NCBI GenBank assembly: GCA_046331665.1
Contig: JAXLQK010000036.1
Coordinates: 3,587-67,586, forward strand
DNA from: CAWBAT01 sp046331665
Lineage (GTDB): Bacteria > Acidobacteriota > Terriglobia > Versatilivoradales > Versatilivoraceae
Reading direction: 5' to 3'
DNA length: 64,000 nt
The notes beneath the pieces were generated by a model. That model did no database searches. It was not told where the DNA came from and saw nothing but the letters and a program-made list of their open reading frames with translations. Shown piece by piece: positions 19,828 through 28,108 of the stretch (position 1 is the stretch's first letter; each line of letters starts with the position of its first letter). The translations under genes and the position numbers were made by a program.

Positions 19828-19911
19828 TGATTTGCAGAATTCCCCGGGAATGCCCGTCCATTGGGAAGATTACGGGCGGTGCAACGCTCCTTTTGTGCCG
19901 CAGGGTTGCGG

Positions 19912-19940
19912 GTGACACACCCCTGACGTTCCGCTATAAT
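19912..19940 (+). promoter_or_regulatory. Sigma70-like promoter upstream of ftsA
   Basis: GTGACA (19912-19917) and a perfect TATAAT (19935-19940) are 17 bases apart. The predicted start is near 19947, about 30 bases before the ftsA start codon. It would give ftsA and ftsZ their own promoter inside the cluster. Hexamers and spacing are seen; activity is inferred. Confidence 0.65.
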
Positions 19941-19977
19941 CTGCAAGGTTAGTTCGAACTGGCAGAGGAGAGAGCGT

Positions 19978-21205
19978 TTGTCAAAAAAGAGTAAATACAT
20001 CGTGGGTCTTGATGTCGGAACAACCAAGACCTGTGCCGTTATCTGTGAGCCGAATGAGAATCATGAGCTGGAACTGGTCGGGGTTGGCACCTCGGACTCG
20101 CGGGGGCTTCGCAAGGGAGTTGTTGTCAATTTGGATTCCACGGTAGGCTCCATTAAAAAGGCCATGGAAGAAGCCGAGAAGCGGGCGGGTGTCGCCACTG
20201 AATCTGTTTTCGTGGGTTTGTCAGGCGTCCATGTCAAAAGTTTTAACAGCCGTGGAGCCGTCGCTGTGAATTCGCACACGCGGGAAATCGGGAAGGAAGA
20301 TATCCGGCGCGTGATTGAAACCGCCAAAGCCGTTTCCTTGCCGACGGACCGAGAAATCGTCCACGTTCTGCCGCAGGAATTCATTGTGGACGGCCAGGAT
20401 GGGATTGGCGATCCCTTGGGGCTTCTGGGGACCAGACTCGAAGTGAATTGCCATATTGTCACCAGCTCGGTCATGGCTGCCCAAAATATCGTTACCGCTG
20501 TGAACCGCAGCGGCATCATTGTGGCTGATACCATTCTCCAGCAGTTGGCATCAGCGGAAAGTACTTTGACCGCAGATGACAAAGAACTTGGTGTTGCCCT
20601 CATCGATATTGGAGGCGGAACAACAGACATTGCGGTCTTTACCCAGGGAGCCGTGCGACATACTTCAATTCTGCCGCTCGGAGGAGACCAAATTACCAAC
20701 GACATTGCCGTCGGCCTTCGAACCTCGATCCCCGAAGCGGAAAAGATCAAGAGGCAGTATGGTTGCGCGTGGCCAAGCCTCATCGAAGATGACGTCAGTT
20801 TTGAGGTTCCGAGCGTGGGTGGCCGGCAACCCAAATCGATCAGCCGAAAGATTCTTTGTGAAATTGTGCAGCCTAGGGTTGAGGAAATTATCAGCCTGGT
20901 GTCAGAAGACATCCGCCAGACTGGGCTTGAAAAGATGATCAGCGGCGGTGTCGTACTCCTGGAGGAAGCGTTCAGCTGGAAGGCGTGGTTGACGTTGCTG
21001 AACAGGTCTTTGACTTGCCGGTTCAGTTGGAACTCCTACCGGAGTGAATAAAATGGGAGGGCCCTTTGCTTGTCCCCCCTTTGCTACAGCCGTCGGGTTG
21101 GTCCTGTATGGATATCGGACGCACACCCAGCGTTGGGCCAAACCGGCTTCAAATGGTGGCCTCTTGTCTCGGGGAGCCACCTGGTTGAAGGGAAAATTTT
21201 CCTGA
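19978..21205 (+). CDS. ftsA: Cell division protein FtsA, interrupted by two frameshifts
   Basis: Actin-like ATPase that tethers FtsZ filaments to the membrane and recruits late divisome proteins. TTG start at 19978 with GGAG upstream. The first frame runs to 21051 and gives a normal FtsA up to residue about 327 (phosphate 1 loop GLDVGTTKTCAV, IDIGGGTTDIAV). It then goes out of frame. The conserved C-terminus is present in two other frames: TGGSVQLEGVVDVAEQVFDL after a missing base near 20958, then PPFATAVGLVLYG and the amphipathic membrane-targeting tail (ATWLKGKFS) after a second missing base near 21029, ending at 21205. Restoring two bases gives 409 residues, the normal FtsA length. Because ftsA should be essential, base-calling error is more likely than inactivation. 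Confidence 0.9.
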
Positions 21206-21282
21206 AACGAAGGGTTTAATCGGAAAATGTTGGGTAAAGGCGAATTATTGGCAAAAAATACAAAATATTGTGCATTTTTCAC

Positions 21283-21310
21283 TTGAAATTTGAAAATTCA
21301 CCCATTATCT
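21283..21310 (+). promoter_or_regulatory. Possible ftsZ promoter
   Basis: TTGAAA (21283-21288) and TTATCT (21305-21310) are separated by 16 bases in an A/T-rich stretch between ftsA and ftsZ. The match is moderate. A tandem palindrome lies about 60 bases downstream. Confidence 0.35.
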
Positions 21311-21369
21311 TGTGCTTGGCAACGTTTCATTGCGCGATGGTGCTTCACATTTCTTGGAAAGCACTGAAA

Positions 21370-21391
21370 AAGTGGCACTTAAGTGGCACTT
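21370..21391 (+). repeat. Tandem 11-bp palindromic repeat in the ftsZ leader
   Basis: The 11-mer AAGTGGCACTT occurs twice in direct tandem (21370-21380 and 21381-21391). Each copy is itself a dyad, AAGTG-G-CACTT. Such an arrangement often marks an operator. It shares the AAGTGG core with the MraZ-box array at 5421-5460, but with 11- rather than 10-base spacing. It lies about 73 bases before the ftsZ start codon. Confidence 0.5.
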
Positions 21392-21463
21392 TTCTTGATG
21401 GCCTGCCGGACCCCGGGTCAAGGTAGGTGTGAGCAATAAGTTGGTCCCCTAGAGGAGCTCCCC

Positions 21464-22678
21464 ATGAGTTTGATGGCTGCGAATCAATCCGTGAAATTCC
21501 TTCTTGAAGAAAATGTTCCCAGTGGTGCCCTCATCAAGGTCATCGGGGTTGGCGGTGGAGGAAGTAATGCTGTAAATCGGATGATTGCGGCTCAAGTCAA
21601 AGGGGTCGAGTTCATTGTCGTCAATACCGATCTCCAGGCGTTGAAAATGTCCAATGCCCCCGTCAAAATTCAGATCGGGCAGAAACTCACGAATGGTTTG
21701 GGTGCAGGAGCAAACCCAGACGTAGGAAGAAAGGCTGCTTTGGAAGATACCGAGCGCATTATCGAAACTCTGGAAGCCGCAGACATGGTTTTTGTGACAG
21801 CGGGACTGGGGGGAGGCACAGGAACGGGAGCAGCCCCCATCATCGCCAGCCTGGCTTCGGAACTCGGAGCGTTGACCGTAGCGATTGTGACCAAACCTTT
21901 TTCGTTCGAAGGAAAGCGACGAGGACAGCAGGCCGAACTGGGGCTGAGAGAGCTCCGCGAATGTGTGGATACATTGATTACAATTCCCAACGAACGATTG
22001 CTTCAAACCGTCCAGCGCGGCACAACCTTGCAAGATGCATTTCGGACTGCGGACGATATTCTCCGCCAGGGCGTCCAAGGCATTTCGGATATCATCCAGG
22101 TGCCCGGCGTCATCAACGTGGATTTTGCCGATGTGAAAACCATCATGCAAGGGATGGGGATGGCGCTGATGGGAACGGGGATGTCACGTGGCGAGAATCG
22201 CGCTGCGGATGCGGCCCAGAAAGCCATTTCCTCGCCGTTGCTGGAGGAAGCCTCGATTCAAGGGGCTAAAGGCGTGCTCATCAATATTACCGGATCCGAA
22301 AATCTGCTTTTGCATGAGGTGAGCGAAGCGGCATCGATCATCCATCAAGCCGCCGAAGAAAATGCCAACATTATTTTTGGAGCGGTGTTGGATGAAAACA
22401 TGACTGACGAGATCAAAATCACGGTGATTGCAACCGGATTTGACAGTCAAGAGGATGAGGATGAGGAACCGGTATCCACCTCCAGGTCTGCCACTCGCCC
22501 TCTGGTGCCTCCGGAATTGGTGGCCGCTGCGGAAGCCCCGATCGCCCAGGCGGCTGCGGCCGCAGCGGGTTCTCCGCAGGCTGCTCCGCAGGAAAGCTTG
22601 CTTCCCAATCAGCAACGGTTTGACAAGAATGATCTGGATGTCCCTGCCTTCATGAGACGCAAGCTTGCGGATTCCTAA
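21464..22678 (+). CDS. ftsZ: Cell division protein FtsZ
   Basis: Tubulin-like GTPase that forms the cytokinetic ring. 404 residues; ATG at 21464 with GAGGAG upstream. The GTP-binding domain starts with IKVIGVGGGGSNAVNRM and has the tubulin signature GGGTGTGAAP. The catalytic T7 loop NVDFADVKTIM is intact. After about residue 320 there is an Ala/Pro-rich variable linker and then the conserved C-terminal peptide LDVPAFMRRK, which binds FtsA. This end of the cluster is intact in frame, unlike ftsA. Confidence 0.97.
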   Translation: MSLMAANQSVKFLLEENVPSGALIKVIGVGGGGSNAVNRMIAAQVKGVEFIVVNTDLQALKMSNAPVKIQIGQKLTNGLGAGANPDVGRKAALEDTERIIETLEAADMVFVTAGLGGGTGTGAAPIIASLASELGALTVAIVTKPFSFEGKRRGQQAELGLRELRECVDTLITIPNERLLQTVQRGTTLQDAFRTADDILRQGVQGISDIIQVPGVINVDFADVKTIMQGMGMALMGTGMSRGENRAADAAQKAISSPLLEEASIQGAKGVLINITGSENLLLHEVSEAASIIHQAAEENANIIFGAVLDENMTDEIKITVIATGFDSQEDEDEEPVSTSRSATRPLVPPELVAAAEAPIAQAAAAAAGSPQAAPQESLLPNQQRFDKNDLDVPAFMRRKLADS

Positions 22679-22736
22679 GAAGGCTTCCCCGCTTGCTGGG
22701 ATGGAGCCACCTTCCAACACGGTTGGCTTTTTTGGA

Positions 22737-23144
22737 ATGCACGCCGCCCGCATTAAGAAAGAGATCCTCCAAAGGATGATCCAGCATGCCTTGGCCGAGT
22801 CGCCCAGGGAATGCTGTGGATTGTTGTCAGGGGATGGGGGAGTGATCAGTGAGATTCACCCCATGCGCAACAACGTTCAAAGTAAAGTCCGGTTTGAAAT
22901 GGATCCTCTCGAATTATTTCAATTTTTCAGGGGACTGAGGGCGGTGGGAAGTGCTCACCTGGGGATTTACCATTCCCACCCAACCTCCGAGCCCTATCCG
23001 TCGGCGACCGATATCGAAGAGTCCCATTATCCCGAATGCGCTTATTTTATTGTTTCCTTGAAGAATCCTGGTTCCCCTTTGGTCAGGGCGTTTCAGATCG
23101 AGCGGAAAAAAGTTCAAGGATTGGAAATTCACGAAGTGGAATAA
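22737..23144 (+). CDS. M67 family JAMM/MPN+ metallopeptidase
   Basis: Zinc-dependent isopeptidase-like protein of the JAMM fold. Residues: the catalytic Glu is in SPRECCGLLSG, and the zinc site is IYHSHPTSEPYPSATD, giving the H-x-H-P-x(7)-S-x(2)-D pattern. From ATG 22737 it has 135 residues; in-frame starts at 22701 and 22665 (the latter overlapping the ftsZ stop) are possible, and none has a good ribosome site. Bacterial members often cleave ubiquitin-like sulfur-carrier proteins, but no ThiF, MoaD or ThiS gene is nearby, so the substrate is unknown. It probably is cotranscribed with ftsZ and the following dehydrogenase. Confidence 0.85.
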   Translation: MHAARIKKEILQRMIQHALAESPRECCGLLSGDGGVISEIHPMRNNVQSKVRFEMDPLELFQFFRGLRAVGSAHLGIYHSHPTSEPYPSATDIEESHYPECAYFIVSLKNPGSPLVRAFQIERKKVQGLEIHEVE

Positions 23145-23161
23145 ATTGAAAGGGAATACCG

Positions 23162-24166
23162 ATGAGTTCTTTCAAAGTGTCACTTGTTCATATGGATGAA
23201 GTCACCTTTCCCGACTGGGTTTCGCAGAAACTCAAAGAGGAAGGAGTTGACCTGATCGTGCAGGAATGTTCCACCCGCGATGAACTTCTTCAAGTCGCGA
23301 AGGACGCAGATGTTTTGTGGTTGTTGGGAGGCAGTCGCATTCTCACCCCGGAAATTCTCAACCAGCTACCACGTTGCGGGGCCATTCTCCGCAGCGGCAG
23401 TGGTACAGATAATGTGCCCGTGACGGAGGCCACGCGTCTGGGGATGGTGGTTGCCAATACACCAGCTGCACAACATGAACAGGTTACGGATCACACTCTC
23501 GCGCTGTTGTTTTCCGTCGTCCGACAAATTGCCATTAACGATCAGTTGTTGAGAACTGGAGCCTGGGTGCGGTCACGCTATTTCCCCTATGCGCCGATGA
23601 CGGGAAAAACGTTGGGGCTGGTCGGGTTTGGCCAAGTGCCGCAGACCATATGTCGAAGGATACGTGGATACGAAATGAAGGTCCTGGCTTTTGATCCGTA
23701 TGTCCCCTCTAAGGTCATGGAGCAAGCAGGGGTACGCAGCGTGAGCCTGGATGAATTGCTGTCTCAATCAGATTACGTATCCCTCCATTGTCCAGCCACG
23801 CGTGAGACCTTCCACCTGATCAAAGAAAGAGAATTGCGCTTGTTGAAGCCAACGGCCATTCTGATCAATGCTTCTCGGGGGTCCGTGATTGATGAGCCTG
23901 CACTGATTCGTGCCCTGACGGAACGATGGTTCAGAGGCGCCGGGCTGGACGTTTTCGAGCAAGAGCCCATCAATCCCAATAATCCCTTGCTGAAGCTGGA
24001 AAATGTTGTGATTACCCCGCATATTGCAGGATCGGGGGAAGGGACAGCAGAGGCCCGTTGGGATCTATCCATCGAAACGCTCATCGATCTTTCGAGGAAG
24101 CGATGGCCTCGTTCGTTCGTCAACAAACAGGTCAAGCCGCGGTGGGAATTGCGGCCCAGGGAATAA
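23162..24166 (+). CDS. D-isomer-specific 2-hydroxyacid dehydrogenase family protein
   Basis: NAD-dependent oxidoreductase of the D-2-hydroxyacid dehydrogenase/CtBP type, 334 residues. The catalytic domain is split around the NAD domain. The nucleotide loop reads GFGQVPQ (Pro in place of the last Gly of GxGxxG, a variant seen in the CtBP-like branch). Catalytic residues fit the family: Arg in INASRGSVIDE, Glu in EQEP and His in TPHIAGSG. It starts 17 bases after the JAMM gene. Substrate is unknown; phosphoglycerate dehydrogenase activity is less likely because there is no ACT or regulatory domain. Confidence 0.85.
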   Translation: MSSFKVSLVHMDEVTFPDWVSQKLKEEGVDLIVQECSTRDELLQVAKDADVLWLLGGSRILTPEILNQLPRCGAILRSGSGTDNVPVTEATRLGMVVANTPAAQHEQVTDHTLALLFSVVRQIAINDQLLRTGAWVRSRYFPYAPMTGKTLGLVGFGQVPQTICRRIRGYEMKVLAFDPYVPSKVMEQAGVRSVSLDELLSQSDYVSLHCPATRETFHLIKERELRLLKPTAILINASRGSVIDEPALIRALTERWFRGAGLDVFEQEPINPNNPLLKLENVVITPHIAGSGEGTAEARWDLSIETLIDLSRKRWPRSFVNKQVKPRWELRPRE

Positions 24167-24372
24167 TTAGGCTTCTCGAGCACAGGTCATCCCCATGGCA
24201 TTAAAAGTCACAAGGCCAGGGGGCCAACGTACGCAGGAAATTCGGATTGGAGTGAGGGTTCGCTTGTGAAGTGTCAAGCCGGGCGACAAGTTTTTTGTCC
24301 GCTGATCCTTTTCAGGTGAACCGATCCGGGTTATGGTGAAATAGCTTATCCCGTGGTCTTCCGGGGGGTCTT

Positions 24373-24984
24373 TTGGACAAACCAAAATTTGACGAGCCAC
24401 GAATTACCATTAATCGAGTCTATACTCGAGGCGGAGATCAAGGAGAGACAGGTCTCGTGGGGGGGCAACGTGTTTTGAAGAGTGATATTCGGATCGAGGC
24501 CTACGGAACGGTTGATGAACTCAACGCCTTGGTTGGGCTCGCTTGCCAGACGTCGAGCGAACTGCTAAAACTCCATCCACAATTAAACGTGCTCATTTCG
24601 ATCTTGCGCCGCATCCAGCATGAGCTCTTTAATCTTGGGTCGACTCTGGCGACGCGGTATGAGGATCTCCGCCCAAAACAACCCTGTGTTTCTCCTTCCG
24701 ATATCAGCCGGCTGGAAGTGGAGATCGATGAGATGAACCGCGATCTTCCAACCCTTCATTCCTTTGTCCTTCCCGGCGGCTCTCGTCTTAACGTCGAACT
24801 CCATCTGTGCCGCACCGTCGGACGACGAGCCGAGCGAATTTGTGTAGCGCTGGCGCAACACGAAAGGATTCCCCCCGAGACGATCCAGTACCTTAATCGA
24901 TTGAGCGATGCCTTTTTCGTGTGGAGCCGCTGGGCCAGCAAGGTGATGGGTATTCCTGAAACGCTTTGGTCACCCAACCAGTGA
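24373..24984 (+). CDS. Cob(I)alamin adenosyltransferase, PduO type
   Basis: Cytoplasmic ATP:corrinoid adenosyltransferase that makes the 5'-deoxyadenosyl form of cobalamin. 203 residues from TTG 24373 with a G-rich site (GGGGGG) five bases upstream. N-terminal ATP-binding motif TRGGDQGETGLVGGQR, then AYGTVDELNALVG, and the C-terminal helical RTVGRRAERICVAL and NRLSDAFFVWSRW blocks are all present. The N-terminus is about 15 residues longer than usual. No cobalamin riboswitch motif was seen in the 200 bases upstream. No other cobalamin gene is in the window. Confidence 0.92.
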   Translation: MDKPKFDEPRITINRVYTRGGDQGETGLVGGQRVLKSDIRIEAYGTVDELNALVGLACQTSSELLKLHPQLNVLISILRRIQHELFNLGSTLATRYEDLRPKQPCVSPSDISRLEVEIDEMNRDLPTLHSFVLPGGSRLNVELHLCRTVGRRAERICVALAQHERIPPETIQYLNRLSDAFFVWSRWASKVMGIPETLWSPNQ

Positions 24985-25037
24985 AGAAGGTCCCCGGAGT
25001 TCTGCAGGAGATGGTAAGCAGCCAGTAGCTCGATCGC

Positions 25038-27359
25038 TTACTTTTTCCCCACGTAAAAAGTCAATCCCACCATGACTCCGATAGGATAGCCGGGCGTGGC
25101 GTGGATTCGTGCAATGATGGGATCCCCTGGACGCACGCGGGATTCAAAGTAATTCTGGGTTTCGTAATATTCCTTGTTGGTGAGATTATCAATGGAGAAT
25201 AGGAAATCCACCCAGGGCCGAATTTTCTTCATCATGCTGAAATCCACGACCGTCAATCCTGAGGCCCGAATAGACGGATCTTCCCCATCCAGGCGGTAGT
25301 TCCCAATGTAACGCAATCGGAGAGATCCGCTTGTTCCCTTCCATCCTGACATTGTCAAGCCAGCGTTGGCCACGGAGTGAGGAGCACTATCCGTATAGAT
25401 CCTCGGATTTGTTCCCAGGTAGAAGGAATTCGTGACCTGGGTCAGGCCGCCATTGAGGGCCAAATAGCGCAGGATCTGTACCGAGCTTTTGACCTCGTAG
25501 CCATAGGTTCGACTGGGACCCTTAAATTCAAAGGATCCATCATCGGGGATATAGACTTGTTGATTCGACTGGTTGATGAGGAACATGTCCGTACTGAGTG
25601 AAAATCGTTTCCAATTGTGCGCCGTCCCAATCTGGTAAAAGTCTGTGGTGGCTACTTTCGGAGCCTCCGGGTGCTCGACGACGCCCCGGGCATCCTGACT
25701 TGAAATCCCGCGCCCGTAGTTCAGATAGAGCGTGAAAGGAAAGTGATGGGAGGGAGTATAGGCGATGTTGACTTTCGGCTGAAGGGGCGATGCCGACTGG
25801 GTCCCGCTGACCGAGGGATTAATCAGATCCTGGTCATTGAATCGGAAGTAATCATAGCGTAAGGCGCCATTCAAGTGAAGGCGGCCGTCCATCAACTCAA
25901 TGGATTGAGAAACGTAACCGGCCACATTTGTAACATGGAGGGTGGACCGAGTCGTCACGCCGATGGGGTTGCGGCCCACCCTGGGGTAGAGACCCACATT
26001 GATTTGGTTGTCGTGAAAATTCGCGCCCGCCGAGAACAGTGCCTGTTGGCCAAAAAGTTTGAAGGGATGAAGCCACTGTGAATTGACGCCTTCCTGGAGA
26101 CGGGAGTCGTGCTGTTGAATTCCATCCCCATTCACTTCGTCATTCAGATAGAACGTGAAATTGGAGTAGAGGTCAAACAGCGACCGACCCACGAAACCAT
26201 CTAATTTAAAGATATCTCCGCTTTTCGATTCTTTCCGATAATAGGTGGCCACCGTCATATTGCGGACGTTACCGCCATCATCCGGGTCGATATAGCCGAA
26301 ACGATCGATCTGGCCTGAATCCACAAGATCGAGGGGGATTTGACCGGACGAATAAAAATCATTTCGCCCCAGATTCAACCGGAATCCCAGTGCCTGATGC
26401 TCATCCATTTTCCAGGTGTAATTCCCTGTCAAATTGTCGCGGCGGTACCGGCCTGGGTTGAGAAAGGGTCCGTCAGTATAGGAGGGTTCGTAAGAGATGA
26501 AGGCGTTACCGTGCTCGAGTTTTGGGCTGTAGGCCATGAAACTTCGGAAACTGTTGAAAGAGCCGCCTTCGATGCGAGCCGTGAAGGGATCGGGCAGGGT
26601 TTCTTTCAGCCGAACATTCACGACTCCCAAGCCTGAGAAGTCCCCATAATCAGGGCTAAAGGGACCATTGAGGATGGTGACCTCGTCGATCAACTCGTGA
26701 GTGAGTGATTTCAATGATCCAAGGTAGCCCTGGCCGTGGCCCTGAGAACCCTGATTTTGCTGGACATCATCAACCATGATTTTCAAGCCGCCATTAACAC
26801 CGCCATGGTCGAGGTTGTAGCCGAATCGCCGAATCTCCACGCTCTTACCGCCTCCCTCGTGCTGCCCCACATTGATTCCGGCATCGAGCGTATAGAGTAA
26901 TTGGTCATCACGGTTGAAAAGAGTGTCCTTGTAAACCGCATCGTTCCGGCGGTCGATTTCGGGGTTAAGGACATGGGCGGTAATGACGAGATTTTCGTGG
27001 ACAGGGGGGATCTTGAATTGGATGACAATATTCAGATTCTCTGTGGATTCATTGGCCTCAATCCTTCTTTCCTGAGGCGCAATGTTCTTCCCCGTTATTT
27101 TCAAAGTGAGAGGCCCGCCGGGTGCTTCAATTTTAAAATTGCCATCGGCATCAGATTCCGTCGTCGTTTCGCCGGAGGGAGAGGAAGCGGTGATGGATAC
27201 ACCTTCGACCGACTCATTCTTCTGGGTTATCACGACGCCTGAGAGCATCCGGTTTGCTTTGTTCTCGGCGTTGGTCAGCGGCGCGGAGAAAAGAATCGAG
27301 AGGTAAATGATCAATGCCAGACCAGCTGCAGATCTAATCCGAACGACTCCTCGATGCAT
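25038..27359 (-). CDS. TonB-dependent receptor, NikR-controlled (probable nickel/cobalt uptake)
   Basis: Outer-membrane active transporter. I start it at ATG 27359 (MHRGVVRIRSAAGL), preceded by AGAGGG, which makes a clean signal peptide of about 30 residues; the open frame reaches 27482 but that extension covers the operator. 773 residues: carboxypeptidase-regulatory-like domain (about 38-110), plug domain (about 115-240, with SVEIRRFGYNLDHGG and VDDVQQNQGSQGHGQG), and a 22-strand-type barrel ending GLTFYVGKK. The histidines near the plug apex may help bind metal. A perfect NikR-type dyad lies 42 bases upstream and nikR is divergent, so nickel-repressed nickel or cobalt-complex uptake is the best inference. 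TonB and ExbBD are not in the window. Confidence 0.85.
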   Translation of the reverse strand: MHRGVVRIRSAAGLALIIYLSILFSAPLTNAENKANRMLSGVVITQKNESVEGVSITASSPSGETTTESDADGNFKIEAPGGPLTLKITGKNIAPQERRIEANESTENLNIVIQFKIPPVHENLVITAHVLNPEIDRRNDAVYKDTLFNRDDQLLYTLDAGINVGQHEGGGKSVEIRRFGYNLDHGGVNGGLKIMVDDVQQNQGSQGHGQGYLGSLKSLTHELIDEVTILNGPFSPDYGDFSGLGVVNVRLKETLPDPFTARIEGGSFNSFRSFMAYSPKLEHGNAFISYEPSYTDGPFLNPGRYRRDNLTGNYTWKMDEHQALGFRLNLGRNDFYSSGQIPLDLVDSGQIDRFGYIDPDDGGNVRNMTVATYYRKESKSGDIFKLDGFVGRSLFDLYSNFTFYLNDEVNGDGIQQHDSRLQEGVNSQWLHPFKLFGQQALFSAGANFHDNQINVGLYPRVGRNPIGVTTRSTLHVTNVAGYVSQSIELMDGRLHLNGALRYDYFRFNDQDLINPSVSGTQSASPLQPKVNIAYTPSHHFPFTLYLNYGRGISSQDARGVVEHPEAPKVATTDFYQIGTAHNWKRFSLSTDMFLINQSNQQVYIPDDGSFEFKGPSRTYGYEVKSSVQILRYLALNGGLTQVTNSFYLGTNPRIYTDSAPHSVANAGLTMSGWKGTSGSLRLRYIGNYRLDGEDPSIRASGLTVVDFSMMKKIRPWVDFLFSIDNLTNKEYYETQNYFESRVRPGDPIIARIHATPGYPIGVMVGLTFYVGKK

Positions 27360-27400
27360 CAGACCCTCTGGGTTGAGTATTTCCTGACTGGAGCCGCACA

Positions 27401-27427
27401 GTAGCACAAAATATTTTCTCGTGCTAC
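27401..27427. promoter_or_regulatory. NikR-type operator
   Basis: A perfect inverted repeat, GTAGCAC (27401-27407) and GTGCTAC (27421-27427), is separated by 13 bases. It resembles the GTGTTAC-N13/14-GTAACAC form of NikR sites described outside the enterobacteria. It lies between the divergent TonB receptor and nikR, 42 bases upstream of the receptor start, where bound repressor would block transcription. The dyad is directly seen; the protein assignment is inferred from the neighbouring nikR. Confidence 0.75.
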
Positions 27428-27610
27428 TAAAAATTTCTGGCAAGAAGAATTTTGGGGACGAAACTCTGCCCGAATCGCTCAAATCCGGTGAAGCCGATTC
27501 ATTGGTAAATGTGCCAGGGTGGCGCGGTCTCTTTCCTTGACCAGGTCCTTGGAAACAGCTAACGTTTTTCTAGTGCTTCCCGTCTGCACGTGCCCTGGAG
27601 GATTTTGATC

Positions 27611-28036
27611 ATGAAGATGAGCCGATCGACTGCACTCAAACGGTTTGGGGTTTCGATGGAGGAGGATTTGTTGGAGCGATTCGATGAGCTTTGTACTGCG
27701 AAAGGGTATACCAATCGTTCCGAAGCCATCCGTGACATGGTTCGCGATCATTTGATCGAGGATGAAATTGAAGAAGGCAATGTCGATTCGGTGGGAACTT
27801 TGACCGTCGTTTACGACCATCATCAACGTGAATTACAGGAAAAGCTGACTGGTTACCAGCATCATCACCTGGATGCCATTGTTTCGACCCTGCATGTTCA
27901 TTTGGATGCCCATCTTTGTCTGGAAGTGATCATCCTGCGGGGCAAAAGTAAAGGGATTAAGAAGATAGCCGAAGGACTCATTGCTGCCAAAGGCGTCAAA
28001 CACGGGAAGCTGGTGTTAACGACGGGTCACCATTAA
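27611..28036 (+). CDS. nikR: Nickel-responsive transcriptional regulator NikR
   Basis: Ribbon-helix-helix repressor that binds DNA when loaded with Ni2+. From ATG 27611 it has 141 residues (E. coli NikR has 133). The N-terminal RHH domain (RFGVSMEEDLLERFDELC, then RSEAIRDMVRDHL) is followed by the ACT-like metal domain. The four nickel ligands of the family align with H84, H95, H97 and C103 (TLHVHLDAHLCLEV gives the last three), so the high-affinity square-planar site is intact. An in-frame ATG at 27590 would add seven residues. The operator at 27401-27427 and the divergent receptor identify its likely target. Confidence 0.93.
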   Translation: MKMSRSTALKRFGVSMEEDLLERFDELCTAKGYTNRSEAIRDMVRDHLIEDEIEEGNVDSVGTLTVVYDHHQRELQEKLTGYQHHHLDAIVSTLHVHLDAHLCLEVIILRGKSKGIKKIAEGLIAAKGVKHGKLVLTTGHH

Positions 28037-28108
28037 GAGGGTGGGCTCGGTTCCCATAACCTCGAAGGCGCTTGCGTTAGGTGGGGAGATCCACTAAGAT
28101 GAGGAGCA

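Noticed and set aside
24167..24372. Cobalamin riboswitch before the cobalamin adenosyltransferase
   Set aside because: No B12-box-like sequence or matching stem set could be found in these bases.
27540..27610. Second NikR operator directly before nikR
   Set aside because: The region has only a loose dyad around 27556-27580 with several mismatches; not supported.
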